Made by a program: the position numbers and the translations under genes
DNA from: Callipepla californica brunnescens
Taxonomy: Eukaryota > Chordata > Aves > Galliformes > Odontophoridae
Length of the DNA stretch: 64,000 bases
Direction of reading: 5' to 3'
NCBI GenBank assembly: GCA_023055505.1
Contig: JALIRH010000001.1
Location: 12,209,467 to 12,273,466, forward strand
Shown: positions 1-14,800 of the stretch, in pieces
Position numbering within the stretch: position 1 is the stretch's first letter
Layout of the letters: each line of letters opens with the position of its first letter
Notes under the pieces: model-generated
The model's input: the letters and a program-made list of their open reading frames with translations, nothing else
The model's database searches: none
What the model was told of the DNA's origin: nothing

Positions 1-2349
1 TGTGCGTGTCTGGAATAGGGATCAGACAGGGATGGGAAAAGGAAACAGCTTGGCCACCATGAGACCTGAATATTCAGAGGTGACTCTGAATCTGTATTTA
101 TTTATCCAGGAGTCTAAAGCACAAAGGCTCAGTAGTTCATACACAAACTGTATACAAGACTGGCTAACTCAGAAACAAGAGTATAAAAGATAGAACACAT
201 CTAAGTGCTCCATCTGCTGTGGTCTCCAGCCTCTCTCCATTCTGTGTTCCTGACTCCCAGCAAAATGCATTATGAAACACATATCATTTCTGGGGGTAAG
301 GTATCGTTAGCTTACAGCTGTGCTCCATTGGTTTGGCTCCATAAGTAGTGCAGATGGGCGATGTGTGTCCTGTCATTGCTTTTGCCGTCGTGGGTGATGT
401 TGCTTGCAGTGCTGTCCCTCGACATCCCATGCCAACTGGAGCACTCTGGGGTAGCAATTGAGAGCTGCAGGTCTGAAAAATACAAAGGGAATGAGAAGGA
501 AAGGCAGCAGGCCACTGAAAACACCAGTCATCTCCTCCCATAAGGGAAAAAGAGTGTAGAATACAAGAGGTAGAGAGGAGCTAACAGAATAATCTGAAAA
601 TAGAAAATAATAAATGCTTAGACCATATCCTTTTTGGAACTGCAAGCAGAGAGCTTTGCATCCACCAAGCATCTCTTTCCAGCTGCAAGCTCAGGAGCTT
701 AGCTGCTGCACTTCCTTTATATGTGAGTACATGAATGCTGCATACAAAAAAAACCCAAAACATACTCTTTCTTTTCCTTCTAAATATGAGTTCTTTATTT
801 CTAAATACAGAAAAGCAAAACTTGTGTTTCTTGCACACTCCGAACTACAACTAATTTGGATGAGAAATGTATTTGTCTGAGGACAAAGGGACTTCACCCC
901 TGTAATCAGGCAGCTCAGGAGACAACATATCTTTGCTTCTAGGCTGCCAGCTAGGGTTATGTTTTGTGGTTCCTGAGATCTACAGCAGGTTTCATTCTCC
1001 ATCTGAATGCAATAGGAGCAAGACTGATGGACCAGAGACCTCAAGATTACTGAGGCACGTGAATATTAATAGTAATCAGAATATTGTGATGCGGTATCAG
1101 TCAATGGATGGTATGTGTTTTTATTCTTACCGTGTTTATAAAAAGGCACAGAGCTCTTATGTTGTTTCATGCAGGGTAGTTTCCATTAACACTAACACAC
1201 CTCACTTTTAGACATTTCATATTCTTAAGTAATAGTCAGGGAAAAGTCAAGCTATACGCATTATTCCCAAACCTCATCACTTATCTTTTTAATGGCACAC
1301 TGCATTGTGCTAATGCTGTGAAGATATTGGTATAACTTCTCTCTTAATGTGTGCACTCTCCAGCGTGTGTGAAATGAAAAACAAAAATGAAGTTGTATTT
1401 CTGATGATGAGCTGTGAGCAGCCATTCAAGGAAAAGGACTATTTTTTTTCATGCAGTTCCTGTTAAAATGACATCCTGACTGTTTATGTTCATCAGCTGC
1501 TCATCAGATCAGCTCCGTTCAGCCTTCCAACCTCAAGTGGATCTAAAATTAATCTTGTCCTTTGCCTTACATGCACCATTTAGCAGGGGTAAGAGCTTTA
1601 CTAATAAAAAACAGGCACTTATTAATATAGTATCTCATGTTCAGATTATATTCTCATTGACATCCTGGTGTTGTGCTATGCATTATAACTGATTTGGACT
1701 TTGTAAGTGCCTACCTATCTGCTGACGATGCACAGATAAAACAGGCTACTGTCTGCCTACTTGCCTGTGAGGAATGAGCCAGTAAATTCCTATTAAGTGA
1801 TTTATTTAGCAGACTTCCTTCTGAATATGCACAGGGAGAGGACCTGCTAAACCAAGTGCTTTTGTTTTCCATACCCATTCTGTGCAGAATTAACGGCATT
1901 TCACTGTGGCAATTTCTACCCTGTAAAGAGACTATGATGTTCCACCACAGTAATTTTCAGTTATTTATTCGCAAGTGCAAATAACTCTCACATTTTTATA
2001 ATACAGTTTTGCTGTTCAGCCAAAACTAGAACTATAAAAACAAGTACACGTCTTCCACAACGCATGGCTGGCTTCAAAGATCTTTTTCTGATGTATCCTC
2101 ACATTGGCAAAAAAGACACAGCTTCTCTAGGAGCCATGCCCTGATCCCCTCTGTCATGGTCTTATAGTACATCCATCTGACACAGCTCAGTGCAGACTCT
2201 GGAATTCAAATTTCATGGCCTATGCCTCCAATCAGCAAGACAGAGGTCTCTTGACCACAAGCAGTAACAAAGGAACACAAAATCCAGTCACGTCTGTTAC
2301 AGCAATCTAAAATACAGCAAAGAAGGAGATGTTTTGTCCCACTGGGGTG
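1..2349. other. No gene recognised; presumed CPED1 intron
   Basis: AT-rich sequence with many stop codons in all frames. The open frames at 284-1044 have no recognisable domains and overlap each other on both strands. No repeat family recognised. Assignment to a CPED1 intron is inference from the gene's direction. Confidence 0.5.
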
Positions 2350-2800
2350 GAATCACAGAATTACAGAGCTGTAGGGGTTGGAAGGGACCTGTAGAGATCA
2401 TTGAGTCCAACCCCCTGCCAAAGCAGCTCCCTAGCCCAGGTTGCACAGGTAGGCGTCCAGGTGGGTCTTGAACGTCTCCAGAGAAGGAGACTCCATCACC
2501 TCTCTGTGCAGCCTGTGCCAGTGCTCTGTCACTGCCTGTGAAGAAGTTCCCACACACATTTGTGTGGGACTTCCTATGCTTCAGTTTGTGACCATTTCCC
2601 CTCTTCCTATCACCACACACTGCTGAGAAGAGTCCGGCCTCGTCCCTTTGCCTCCTGCTCCTTAGATATTTATAGATGTGGATCAGATCCCCTCTGAGTT
2701 TTCTTTTTTCAAGGCTGAACAGACCCAGGTCTCTCAGCCTTTTCTAATAAGAGAGGTGTTCCAAACCCTTTATTATCCTTGTGGCCCTCTGCCTTTTTTG
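2350..2800 (-). mobile_element. CR1 LINE fragment, 3' end
   Basis: In reverse it reads through the typical CR1 3' region: CTCTTCTCAGCAGTGTGTGG, the TCCTTCTCTGGAGACGTTC motif, GCAACCTGGGCTAGGGAGCT, GGGGTTGGACTCAATGATCT and the terminal CTACAGCTCTGTAATTCTGT. It is heavily 5'-truncated. The coding-like frames inside are fossil or antisense frames. Confidence 0.93.
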
Positions 2801-5800
2801 TACCAGACAGCTACAGCCTGCAGCTGAAATGAGGCAGAACTCTGGTATGAGGCCAAGCTCCCTATAACATATTCAGATTAAGCCATAGCTGTGTGACAAA
2901 ATTAACAGAACCACAGAAAGGACAATCATAGCTCTTACCAAATCATCTGAAAAACAAATTTTGTCAAAGATGTACATTTTTCAGCAATTTACTTAGTTAA
3001 AATGACCATGATGTTGAGATTTTTGAAATGCAATTTTCTTATTTAAAAGAAAGCCAAATTTCACTGAAATTGAGAATAGGGCAGCAGAGAAGGGCAGTTC
3101 AGCTTGTTACTTGTTCAGCTTGTTTGATGTAAAGGAGAGGGTATCTTTTCCTTTTCAGAATATCATTCTAATTGTGTTGCTAAGGAAACAAGTAACCAGT
3201 ATAGTATTAACTTACAAGCATAATTCAAAACTAATGTGATGAGGTTTGCACATTACCCTGTTTAAATTTATCACTTTAAAATCAGAATTTTAGTTGTTTG
3301 GGGAAACTGTCAAATTACTTTGACATTAATTTGTTTTTAACTACCCAGTGAAGCTTTTACTGTAGCAGTTCATAATAAAAATGGATAAAGACAGATGAAA
3401 TAAGTGTCCTAAAATTCTCATAACCACTAAGGAGAAGCTCCTTAGTTTTGCCGTAAGTCATTGTAAACTGCCTTGTCATAAGACAAAAATGGAAACCTGC
3501 CATTTCTCTGAGAAGATTAAGGAAATTCATTTTTTTAAAGTCATTTTTTGGATTTCAAAAAGGGCCAGTGTTCCTAAATTATTCCTCATTCTGCAAACCA
3601 TCCTGTTCATATGGTACCTTAAGCACATCTATTGGGTTTCTGTTAGCACCCACTTCAGAGGAAGCCCATTACAAATGGACTGGAAAAAGGAGAAAGGGAA
3701 ATGAGACTTTCACAAGGCACTTACTCCTTGTGATGATAGAGGATAGTACACCACCAAGCAGAGCTAATGAAGGAGTGACAGCTCCTTAATTTGGTATATC
3801 TACTAGCAACCAATGAATATCATTATCCTAATAATAAAGAGTCATCAGTAGCAGTGAACACTTAGATGTATCAGTTCTCATGGCAACTCTTATTATTAAG
3901 AAGCAGTAACAGTGTTTCCTGGAGTTGTGAGTTTGTTAATCAACATTATCATCAATGAAAATTAGCTTCAAATGCCTTTACTGTCTGTGGTAATTGACAC
4001 ATTTTTCCATCTTGAAATCACTCTACAAGCTGTTGTTAATTAACCAGACCTTTGAAAGAATATAAATAACAACGTTTTAAATAACAACATTTTATAGTAG
4101 AAGTGAGCAAAGCTCAGCAGTTGAAATGTGTCTGTCAGATTGGGAAACCAAGTTAAAAAATACCTGAGTCCCAACACTGTATCTCCTGTCCAGATTACAT
4201 TTCCTTTTTCAAATTACTTTTTCCTTTCCTAAAAGCACAAGCTTTTAAGATCAAACAAAGAAGAAAAAAAAGATGCAGACTAGAAAAGAACATTTTCCCT
4301 TTTCAAGTAGCAGTACCTAAAAGACTATGCAATCTATTGTTTTTTGTAAGAGAAGCTGTTGGCTTTGCCAAAAGTACTTTTTGTTGCTGCCATTTGTGAT
4401 GATTCAGTATAAAGCAAAGGACCTAAAACCTGACACTCACTTTCACTTCAGAAAAAAAAATAAAATTAATTGAAATTCTGGTTTGAAGAAGACTTTATAT
4501 CCTGATATCTCTGAAATGGTCCCACTGCCAAACAGTACCACTTAAGAAATCTCAACCTTAAAAGTCTATTCTTGGTCTGCCCAGGATGTTCTCTGTTTCA
4601 GTGGGTAAGGAAGCCACTACAAATTCTTAGCTGAAGTTACACATTAGTCCTGTAACCACAGCAATGGGTAAACCATAGATCTGAGTTGGGGGAACAGCTG
4701 GGCAGCATATGTGAACAAGAGGTGTAAGAACCACCAAAGCAAGCCAACACCTCTAGATCAAAAAAAAAAACCAACAAAACTGCCCTTTTGTTACATGAAC
4801 TGGTGGTGGATTTTGTTCTGTCACCTGCAATCTCTCAAAGTACTGGAGTCAAGCAGATCAGATGACGGTGACAGCAAATACACTGGTATCTAATGAGGCC
4901 TTTCAAACAATTTACACAGCTATGATTTCTTGCTCCCTCTCCTCCATTTCCGGCTCCCAAGTTATTCACTTGTTTTTGGCTCAGATTTCTGGAGTGTAAC
5001 ATGAGATTCAGCCTTTGTGTAATAAAGAATAGCTGATTTAAGAGTTACAGCATGTGGCTGAAAAAAAAAAGGTTTACCAATGGCTAGAAGTACTTTTGGA
5101 TAAATCAAGACTTCCTGGCACCCAGCCACGTCATTGTTTACATGGCTGCGGCCACGTGCATAGATGGCAGATGGAACGTGTAGGTCAGCCTGGGCATGGG
5201 GTGATCTGCAAACGTAATGGATTCAACAGCAAAAGATCCTCTTGGCAGAACTACATCCTCTTGGTTGACTAAGTGACCATCACTTAATTGAAAGAAGAAG
5301 GAAGGAGGATGAATAAGAATGTGCCATTCTTTACATAATCCTTTGATGTTACAAGAAGGGTTATGATATGGTTTTGTTTGTTAAAGTTTTTAGTTTCCTC
5401 AAGATCGAAGAGGCTATATTTCACATATTCAGAAGAAAAAAAAAAAAGAAGAAAGAATCATCAAAAACCATTGTCTCTGTGGGGGAAAAAAAGGCCGTTT
5501 TGTTTCTATAGTGCCCATCAACTGTCAGATCTATTAGAAACATTTCAAGAGCAATTGAGTGACCTTGGAAGCCTATGGCTGCCTAATGAAGTGCAAAGCT
5601 ATAGATGGGATGAAGCACGCAGAAAGTGCTGTGCTTTGTTCTGAGAACATCATATCATTCATTTCTTTCATACAGGATATCATAAGCTCAGCACATTAGT
5701 ATTTGCAGAGTCTTCATCCAGTTGCTTTTCTTTTAAGTAAGAAAAACACCAGTTCATAACACAAAAAGACCGTAATCCTGGAGGCATATGGAAGATTTTC

Positions 5801-8800
5801 CATCTGAAATCTTCTGAAAACCTTCCTGAGTTTTCATAGTGGCAATCTGTTCCTGCCAGGATCTTGAATTTTCTGACACAGGAAAAAAAAAAAATAATGA
5901 CAGTCACCTCCTGTCAATTCTCAGCAGTTTTTGATACAGCACAATATTCACAAAGAACTGATAACAGGTCACTTCTGCTTGCATCTCAGGTTTACTCTCT
6001 GACATGACTTCTCAGTGAGTTAGAATGACTTCATATTGGTTCATGTGCTAGGATCATCCATCTGTCTGAGCAGTGTGGGCTGCTGGAGATAGAAAAGTGG
6101 GCAAACTGCATTGCTACAAACTATTTCTCTTCCGTTATTTACAGCTGGGTTCTTTTCCAGGCTTTGTAGGTTGCCAAGCTGTGTTAAAGAGCTGCAAAGA
6201 CTGTTTCACATCAGAAGATGCTTAAAAAGCTTACAGAGTCTCAGGCAGACTCCTGACCACATCCACGGGTAGGACATTTTAATCAAAGCCCACTGTCTAG
6301 ATGTTTTTGCTCAGCCATGTATAGTAACCTGCTCTGATCTGTGTAACCATGAAAGCAATGATCATTAGAAGTGCAATTTTTTGGTCATTTTCAGTTCTGA
6401 TTTCAGAGAATTGATGATTTTAGAAGAGCTACTGCTTTTACCTGACTTGAGGTCATTGCAGGCTCATCACAGAAAGCAGACTATTCCATTTAATTGCCTT
6501 CTGTTATCCATTTGACCTATCCAATGAAAAGACTCTGAAACAAAGATTAGTACTTTCCCATGGTTTACACACTATTCCTTGAGGTTGTTAATGAAAGTGA
6601 GCCTTTAACACTACAACCCATACGCTTAGAAAAAAATGTCTCTGAAACTCAAAGCAGGCGTTGAACACCTGAAGGAAGCTGGGGGTAGTGCTGGCCCCAG
6701 TGAAGTGCTGGCAAAATCTTTATTGTCTTCACAGAAATGTGATTTCTTGTTTGATACTTAACACCTTGTGATGACTTCAATGTGTTATAAGCTTCATATA
6801 AGATGGACATATTTCTGTAGGTTCAATATCTCACTGACTATTTATCCTGCTGGCCTCGAACTTCACATTATTAGTAAATCCTGGGGATTTAAAAAATCGC
6901 TATCTAAAATGCATTTTCTGTAGAAATAGAGATGTATAAGAAAGCAGATGTCAATGGAAAGGAAATGTACACTGTGGATTAAAATGCACTAAAATCTGTG
7001 CTAAAAGCACCTGTTAAGTTTCACAGTTATAAAGAAAACAAAATAAAGCAACATTTTAAAATACCTATTGCTTATTTTTGCTTCTAAAAACATCAGCAAA
7101 CACAGCTTCAGTTTAGATTGTTTACTGTGTTCATTACTTCTCTGTTTTGACAGAGTATGTAGAAAATACGGTGTTTGCTTCTTCATTTCTAAAGCATCCT
7201 TACAGTTAAAAGATAGGGATTTTTCTTCTGTGTACACCCTTCTTACCAGAACATAAGTTTACAAGTAAGTTGTAAAGCTCTGTAAAATGTATCTCAGTGA
7301 AAATGCTGGCCAATCTGTGTGTGAGTAGGCTATGATTCTGGTAACACAGTAGAAGATGTAGTATATGAGCAAAGGCCAAGTGGGGCTTTCTGGACCCCAA
7401 GGCAAGCACCTAAATAGGAGACAGCCAGCTGCAGCAGCTGGAAGCAGAGCACTGAAGGCTAACTGCAGCTAGACAGCATTTTTTAACATCTTCCAAGGGC
7501 CTGAGGACAGTGGCAGAGGAGAAGGAAAGTTGCTCTTTCCTTCAATCTCATTATGTCGTTTGGCACCATCATCCAAGGCAGAGTAGAAAATAAAAGAAGT
7601 AAACGACCCTGCCAATGTGTGCTGCTAGATGTTGACTAATGATGGGGACTGCAAGGAAGGACTACGATGTATTTTAAGACTGTCCTCTCTACTTGCTTTC
7701 TGCATTCAGCTTATCTTCTGAGCCAGAGTTACCCAGAGATGCTAGGGACAAGCAAGGTCAATTGGCCAGGCAGGGAGGATGGAAGCTGAATTGGGTTGGC
7801 CCCTCAGTGAGCACCAGGCAGTAAACATGTCACATAGTGAAAGCACAGTCACACAGCTGGATTGTCTTGGCTCTCCCTCCCACTCAATTTCATTAGGGTC
7901 ACGTCTATCTGCAAACCTCCTGTGTGATTATTAAAACTGTTGGCCAGCCCTGTGGGTGATCAAGAGAGCATGCAAGACTCACATGCACTCATAAAATCTC
8001 TGCACTAGTGACACTAATAAAAAGAAACCCAGAAGGGAGGCATGCAGAAAAAGTATTACTTCAAAAAGAATCAGTGGTCTGGATGGGTAGAGAAAAAACA
8101 TAGGCTGGGTCTTGGATGAGGTGAAGCAAGAAATGTTTTTGTAGAAAAACAGACTAGTCTGGCTCACTGGGGAAACAGGAAAACGTTCCCACTGCTTCTT
8201 AGGCAAAGCCTATCAGAGGCAGTATTTGTTGTGCTTACATAAATATGTCTTAGCTGTGCCCTAAAATGAGGGTGGGCCATTGGGTTTCTGTTCACACTAT
8301 GGATCTCAGTCCTTCCCATCTCTCAGTAGCTCCAGGACGCATCCAATTCCAATTCCAACACCACCTGAGGTGACACGTGGACTCTGAGTACCTGAAATCC
8401 CTTTGCCAGTTGTTCTCTAACCTCAATAGCCTCAAACCTCACAGGTCTGAGCTATCTGCAGGAATATTTTACTCATGGATCTCTGCAACAGATGCATATT
8501 TTGTTGATCTGAGAAATAAATGCCAGGATAACTTCTTTGGTCATTCAGAAGCCATGCCAGACTTCCTCATAGCCCCAGTCCTGTATAAGAAGCAGACATC
8601 AGGCACGTGACTAAAAACTGAGCCAAATGCATTTTATAAGCAATAGTAAAACTAGTCTTCCCAGTCTGAGCAGCGAACCTTTATCAGTCACTTCTATGCT
8701 GAATTTTAGGATCCATTACCACTCTTAACACCACATCAAAAATCACTGCCACATATCCATCATTCAGCAACTGCTTTCATCTTCTTCCTTCTCTTTTTCA

Positions 8801-11800
8801 ATCCTACTTAACCATAAACATTACAGTTTCTCCTGTAAACAAATCTTCCTTCTATATGACTTCTCTGTGTCCATAATTTGTATTTCTCATATGCTTAGAA
8901 CAAATTTGTATTTTCAGACTCATGAAAAGATTTTCCATTAAATAGAAGAAGGAAAGAAAAAGCACTGACCTGATTTTTTCTGTAATTCTTTTCCTTTACA
9001 GCAGCCAAGTTGATATATGGAAATATGCAGAGATTCATACTCTCTTAAACATAAAGCCTAGCAGTTTAAGAGTTGCACAATAAAATAAATAGTCCAGGAA
9101 TGTCATCAGATGGAAAAACATACTTAGAACAATAACCTTTGCCCTAGTGCCCACTGCTTATCAATATCAACACTGTCATACTCACAGTACATCCAGTAAT
9201 CCCTTCCTCTCTGCCTTGCAGTCCCATATTCTTTTCTATGACATAGCGCATCTTTAATTAGATCACATAATTCTTACAGCAACAGCTCTGTATTTTCGCT
9301 TTTACAGGAAACTGGCTGACTCCTTGGGGAGGTGACTAAATGACACACGCTAATAACAAACCACCTATCCCCTTCAACAGGAATTGCAGAGAAGAATGAA
9401 AATAAGTGACTGATTGGAAAGGAAACAAACCCTTATGTGGAGGAAAAATTGACAAAAACTGTTCTTTCCCCACATTATTTTAGAATTGAGGATTAAACAA
9501 ATCCCAATAACTGGCTACGCTGCTGTTGCTGGAAAGAAAAGTCTTGCAGCCAGTGGAAGGGGATGGGTAGTATCTGGTTCTACACAGATTTTTTACCTTA
9601 ATTTTTGCCTTTTTGCCCCCATAACTGCTAAAATGAAATAAAATAATTTAGCTTTCTGATTTCACCTTCTGTAGGTGAAACTAGAGTAGTAGGTTAGAAA
9701 TAGTAAGTTACGTATCACACCTACATTTATACCAAACAGGATTTGTCTCTGAATTAAAACACTTGCACCTTGAGGTCTGCTCTATTCAAAGATGAATCTC
9801 TCTCTGCCAGAGTCTATATTCCTATTTCTGACCACGGATATCAGTGCAGACTATGCAGTCAGTGTAAAGCTATTCAGCTAACCCTAAATTACACTGGAAC
9901 TAAATATTCTCTTGGAAACTGCTGACTCTAAACTGTACTTCTGTTAATTTGGGGAGCTTAGATACCAAGTGTTAGATTTAATTGTCCAAATACAGGCATC
10001 TATGGCTATGTAAGATTCCATAGGATACCCACCTGAGCCTCCAGCTACTGGTCCAAAAAGACACAGGTTCTGTGCCCAGTCTGCCCATCCTGGATCCCAC
10101 CCCATGGTAACTCAAGTGGCATGACACCCTTGCAGTGAAACAGTTACCTTAGCCCATAGGCCACATGCTGATGTGGAGACGCCTAGATTTAAGAGATGAC
10201 TTTCTTTCTACTTTAAAACACTGCAATTAATTTTGGCTCAACTTTTATTTTTTATAACTGATAACTAAGAGGTGATGAACAAGACTTTTTCAGTCTGTCG
10301 GTACTAGAATAAGCCTCTGTTACTGAGTGAGAAGGACTGTCAAAAGCTTCTGCTGAGCACACAAATCTAACTTCATTTCAATGGCACTTCAGCATTGGCT
10401 AGATTTCTCTTTGCCATGAAAAAACTAGCAGCACAAGTATGGAATAAAATGCTTACAAATTGCCCTTCCCTAAAGAGGAGAGATCACTAAACAGTCTAAC
10501 ATACCACTTACACACAGTGGCTTGTACCACAGTTTATGTACAGCAGTGAAAAAGTGCATATTTTAAAGGGAAAGCTCTCTGTGGTGACTGCTTCTTCTGC
10601 TGCGGTTTTGCGGCAGCAAAATAATAAAACTACTGCAATTGGCTTTTCCCCAAATAGTAACCAGTGTTTTTTTAAAGCAGTCTGTTACAATATAAGTAAC
10701 TGTTTCCTTTCAAATTTTTAGAAGTCTTCTCAGGTTTGTCCAAAACTGGCACTGTATCCATTTCTTTTTTATATACATTCTCATTTGCACTCCAGTGCAA
10801 GAGACCCAAGGCAGTGTGCATTACTGAAGACATTCCTAAAACTCACTTGGTGTAACATGACTTCACTATAAAGAATTCTTGTGGGGCATGGACAGATATT
10901 CATTATACTGCATGTTCCTTATGATCAGTTTTGACAATTTACCATGTCAGATAATTAGCAAATGTCTGATTTAAAGTGATACTTAGTATATAATTATTTA
11001 AGGAGAACTCTTCCAATAGGTTTCAAATATTGATCAATCTTTAAATGAAACAGTAAAAGATTAAAAAATAAAAGGGAAATAAAGGTTGTTAGATTAGGAA
11101 CTATCTACTTTAACTTCAGCAAAGCATCCAAAAGTCAGGCATTTAATCTAGGCTGTTTGTCTAGGCTCCATTTACAGCTGATGGTGAGAGGTAATGGGTG
11201 ATACGTACACCCAGGGTATAATTCAACCAGCCTACTTCAAACATAGAGTTTAAGATAAAATGGAGCAGACTTTGAAGGTGCCCCTCTCCCTCCACTGACT
11301 TAAGAGGAAAAGTAGAATAGTGATGCAGAAGATACCTAATTTCTAAATGGTTCAAAGACGTGTGGTGAATCTTTCCCTTATGCACTAAGTATAGGATATA
11401 TATAAAAGGAGAAAAAGGCAAGGCAAGGCAAGGCAAGGCAAAGAAATCAGACCTACAAATCTCATGTATGTCTCTGACAAACAAAGGTAAATACTAATGG
11501 GATAAATGTGGGGTTGGTTGTTGCTAGATTAAAAACCAAACAAATTGAGAAAACTTTCCAAGTAAAGATTATACAGTGAAGATAGAGCATACATTCAAAA
11601 TAGCATTGATGCTGGATATTTAGTGATGTAACTGAGACCAGAATCTGACCCTCAAAGATTTAAATAGAGTTAATATGGTGCACAACAATTTTGTCCAGTT
11701 TCCAGTTGAAGCTGAATTTCACCCATAGTAAATTAGAATTCTCTGGCAACTGTCCCATAACCTCTAAACGCTTCTGGTCGATGCTCTTACTACACAAAGG

Positions 11801-14800
11801 TTTTTTATCAGTAAACTATGTCTGGACTGCAACCAAACTCCTACTCTTTCTCCATGCCACAACATTTTTATAAAGCTGAAGAAACATACCATGTTGAACC
11901 CAGGGCTTTGAAGTCTAAATACCAATACATCATATTAACATAGAATAGTCCAAAAATAAGTTACTTACAGTCAAATTATTTCTGCAGCATGCAGTGGCTA
12001 AATAATGCAGTTTTTTTACCTGAAAAGATTCTGCACAACTACAATTTGTATTTAAGTACTGTCAGAAACTGATTACTATTCTTGTATCATTTTCATTGTT
12101 TTTATTCTTACCTTTTTTTTTTTTTTTCTATACATTACTGACTAAAAATACAAAGCAATTATAACCATGAAGGTCTCATTTCAGAGACTTCCTGTGATGA
12201 CTACTAAATGATCTTCACCACATACACATATTAGAGGAAGTTAAGTTACCTGAAAAGGCTTTTGTTATCTGGCACAATCCTTCTTTACTGCAAAGGAAGT
12301 GCTGAATTTCTGGAATTAGGTTTACCTGTTCATGAAAAGAGAAGCTTTAATTATTTCATTCAGAAAACAGCTTTTTTTTTTTCTTTTTGCTTGATCCCTC
12401 AATGGTTTTGTGTTTTAATTTATCAGGGACACTTCATGCATGAAACTCCTGTTAGTGTTACAATTTTACCATCTCTGCAACGTGGGATAATTAATTTAAA
12501 GCACGGGCTCTTCCTCTGGGCCCATAAAATGATCACATTTCAGACTTATGCCCATTATGCCTGGTTGCTGAGCTGTTGTCCCTTCCTTGCCTCCCCTTTC
12601 AGTTTGTGCAAATTCTCTGCATTTTGCTGGTTATCAGCCTCTGTCTTTCAGTGCACAGAAACCTTTCATGCCTCTAGAATTTCCATGTTTGGATGCTGTG
12701 GTAAGCTTACATAACGAAGACACATCCAGTCTCTGCAACAAGGAGCTGTGTTGCTCTGTCATTTGGACATGTCAGCAGCGAGCAGTGTTAGTCCAATACT
12801 TAATGTTATCCATAAACACTGGACATCTGGTTTAAGTCCCAGCTGTGCTGCAGACTTCCTTATGGAACGCAGACAATTCCTTTGATCACCTTATACCTCA
12901 GTTATCCATGTGCAAAACTTCTGGGCATTGCAGAGTGTTGTGAGGGTTGTTACAAAAGGATCGGTATTGCACAGAATGAGTAAAAAGCACTTTGTAGAAG
13001 CCTGAGAGGTTTTATGATCTGAGATCTGAAATCAAAGCATCTGTATTTCTGGCAAACTGGAACTGCTATAAAAATTACATTTTGGATACAGTGAGACAGA
13101 CAGGGCACCCTGTCTTCAGTGGACACACAGAAGCGCTCTCAGAACATATTTAGTACCCAAACTAACTGCTTTTCAAAAGTAGCTGTATTTCTCTCAGTCT
13201 CTCAGGACGGAGTCTTGCCGCCATTATGTGCACTATATCACTTGAATCATAACACAAAATGTGTCTACAATTTAGTCACCTTTTTTCAAACAATGTCCTC
13301 AGTTTGTCACTTACATATTTCACCAATAGGTCAGGCATTTGTTTAGGTATTTACCTATCTAATAAATCTAAATTGTACACATGACATGGTCAAGTTAAAC
13401 AAGCAAGCAAGCAAACAAATAAATTAATTAATCGTAGCATCATTGATGCTTTGCACTGAGTAAGCAGACTGCTGTATCAAAGCAAACAACTTCCGTCACA
13501 GCTTTGGAGGGTGACAGTGCTTCAGCTCACACATTATCAATTGTAGGCGCACTTTCACAGCTTGGAGAGGGAGAGGTGCCTGACTTGTGTTTACAAGTAG
13601 TAATCGTATTAGATAAAACTCAGGAGGGACACAAACTGTGAAGCCTGAACTAGTCCGGCTTTATCTCCAGCTTGTTTTATTATTTTAAAATATTAACTAC
13701 AGTTGCTAATTGTTTCTCCTCATTCCTAATTTTATTTTTCCAATGGAGTACTTGTTTAGGTTTCCTCTGAGTTCCGTAGATGCATTTGCTGCTTTACACT
13801 CAAGTTGAGGTGGCAAAAAATGCAGGAGTTCAAGATACAGAAGAGCAAAACTTGACACTGAGTTCTAACAATTTTAATTCCATTTATATTGAAATCCCTA
13901 CGTCGAAAATAATATGCTGTGTCCAAAAGGGAAATTCCTTTTTTTGAGATATAAAATGAAATGTTATGTGACAAGTATTTCTCTGTAGACAGGAAACTTG
14001 AAAACAATAGTTTAATTGTTCAACCATGCTGCTGCAGTGTAAAAGGGGTATCAGATACATTTCTTTTTTGAGTGAGTGCTGAAAAATTGGGCTACCCACG
14101 TGCCCTCATTCCCACAAAGTGTAACATAATCTCATACCTTCTGGAATAACTCCAGGTGATGCAATTGATCTCTCTGAATGCAGAGAGTATCATCATCTTT
14201 TGTGGAAGATAAGCAAATCAGAAGATCCCAAGGGCTTATGCTACCTGTTGGGAATGAAAAGAACCACACTGAGAAACAAAACACCATGCAGTTCCTACTT
14301 TAACTGAAGTACTTAGAGCAGAATCCTGAGGAAAAGCAAACTGTTGAAGTGCTGTGTATATGAACAGCTACATGTGGCAGAGGGGAAAACAACATTTAAC
14401 TACCAAGCTTTCAACCTATATTTAGGAGTGTCACAGCTGGCACCTCCAGTTATATCTGAAACAGTTCATGATGCCTATTGATGTCCAGTCCCCTGGTGTC
14501 TGACTTGAGCTAACATAAATTATCTGTTTAGCATTCAGAAATTAAAAGGTCCAATACTGTGGTGTTGCTTTGCTCTGCTCTCTTTTCTGAACTCCTCATG
14601 ACGCACATTCCTAACACACATGCATAATTCTGTGGTCTTTCACTCATGGGATTAAAATTTAACAGTAAATTTTACCGATTGTGTTACTATAAATTGCAGG
14701 AATTCCCAGTCAGAATTTCAGTGCAGCAGCTTCCTAAATGTTAGATAATAGATTGTTAAGCATCTGGTGCGCATGAGGAACTCAAGTTGCTCTGAGCAAA

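Noticed and set aside
12262..12714. 150-codon plus-strand open frame
   Set aside because: No domain, no splice or conservation cue; typical chance frame in T-rich DNA.
14460..14530. Minus-strand peptide containing PGDW, reminiscent of a CPED1 segment
   Set aside because: Neighbouring residues do not match, a stop follows soon and no splice sites frame it.
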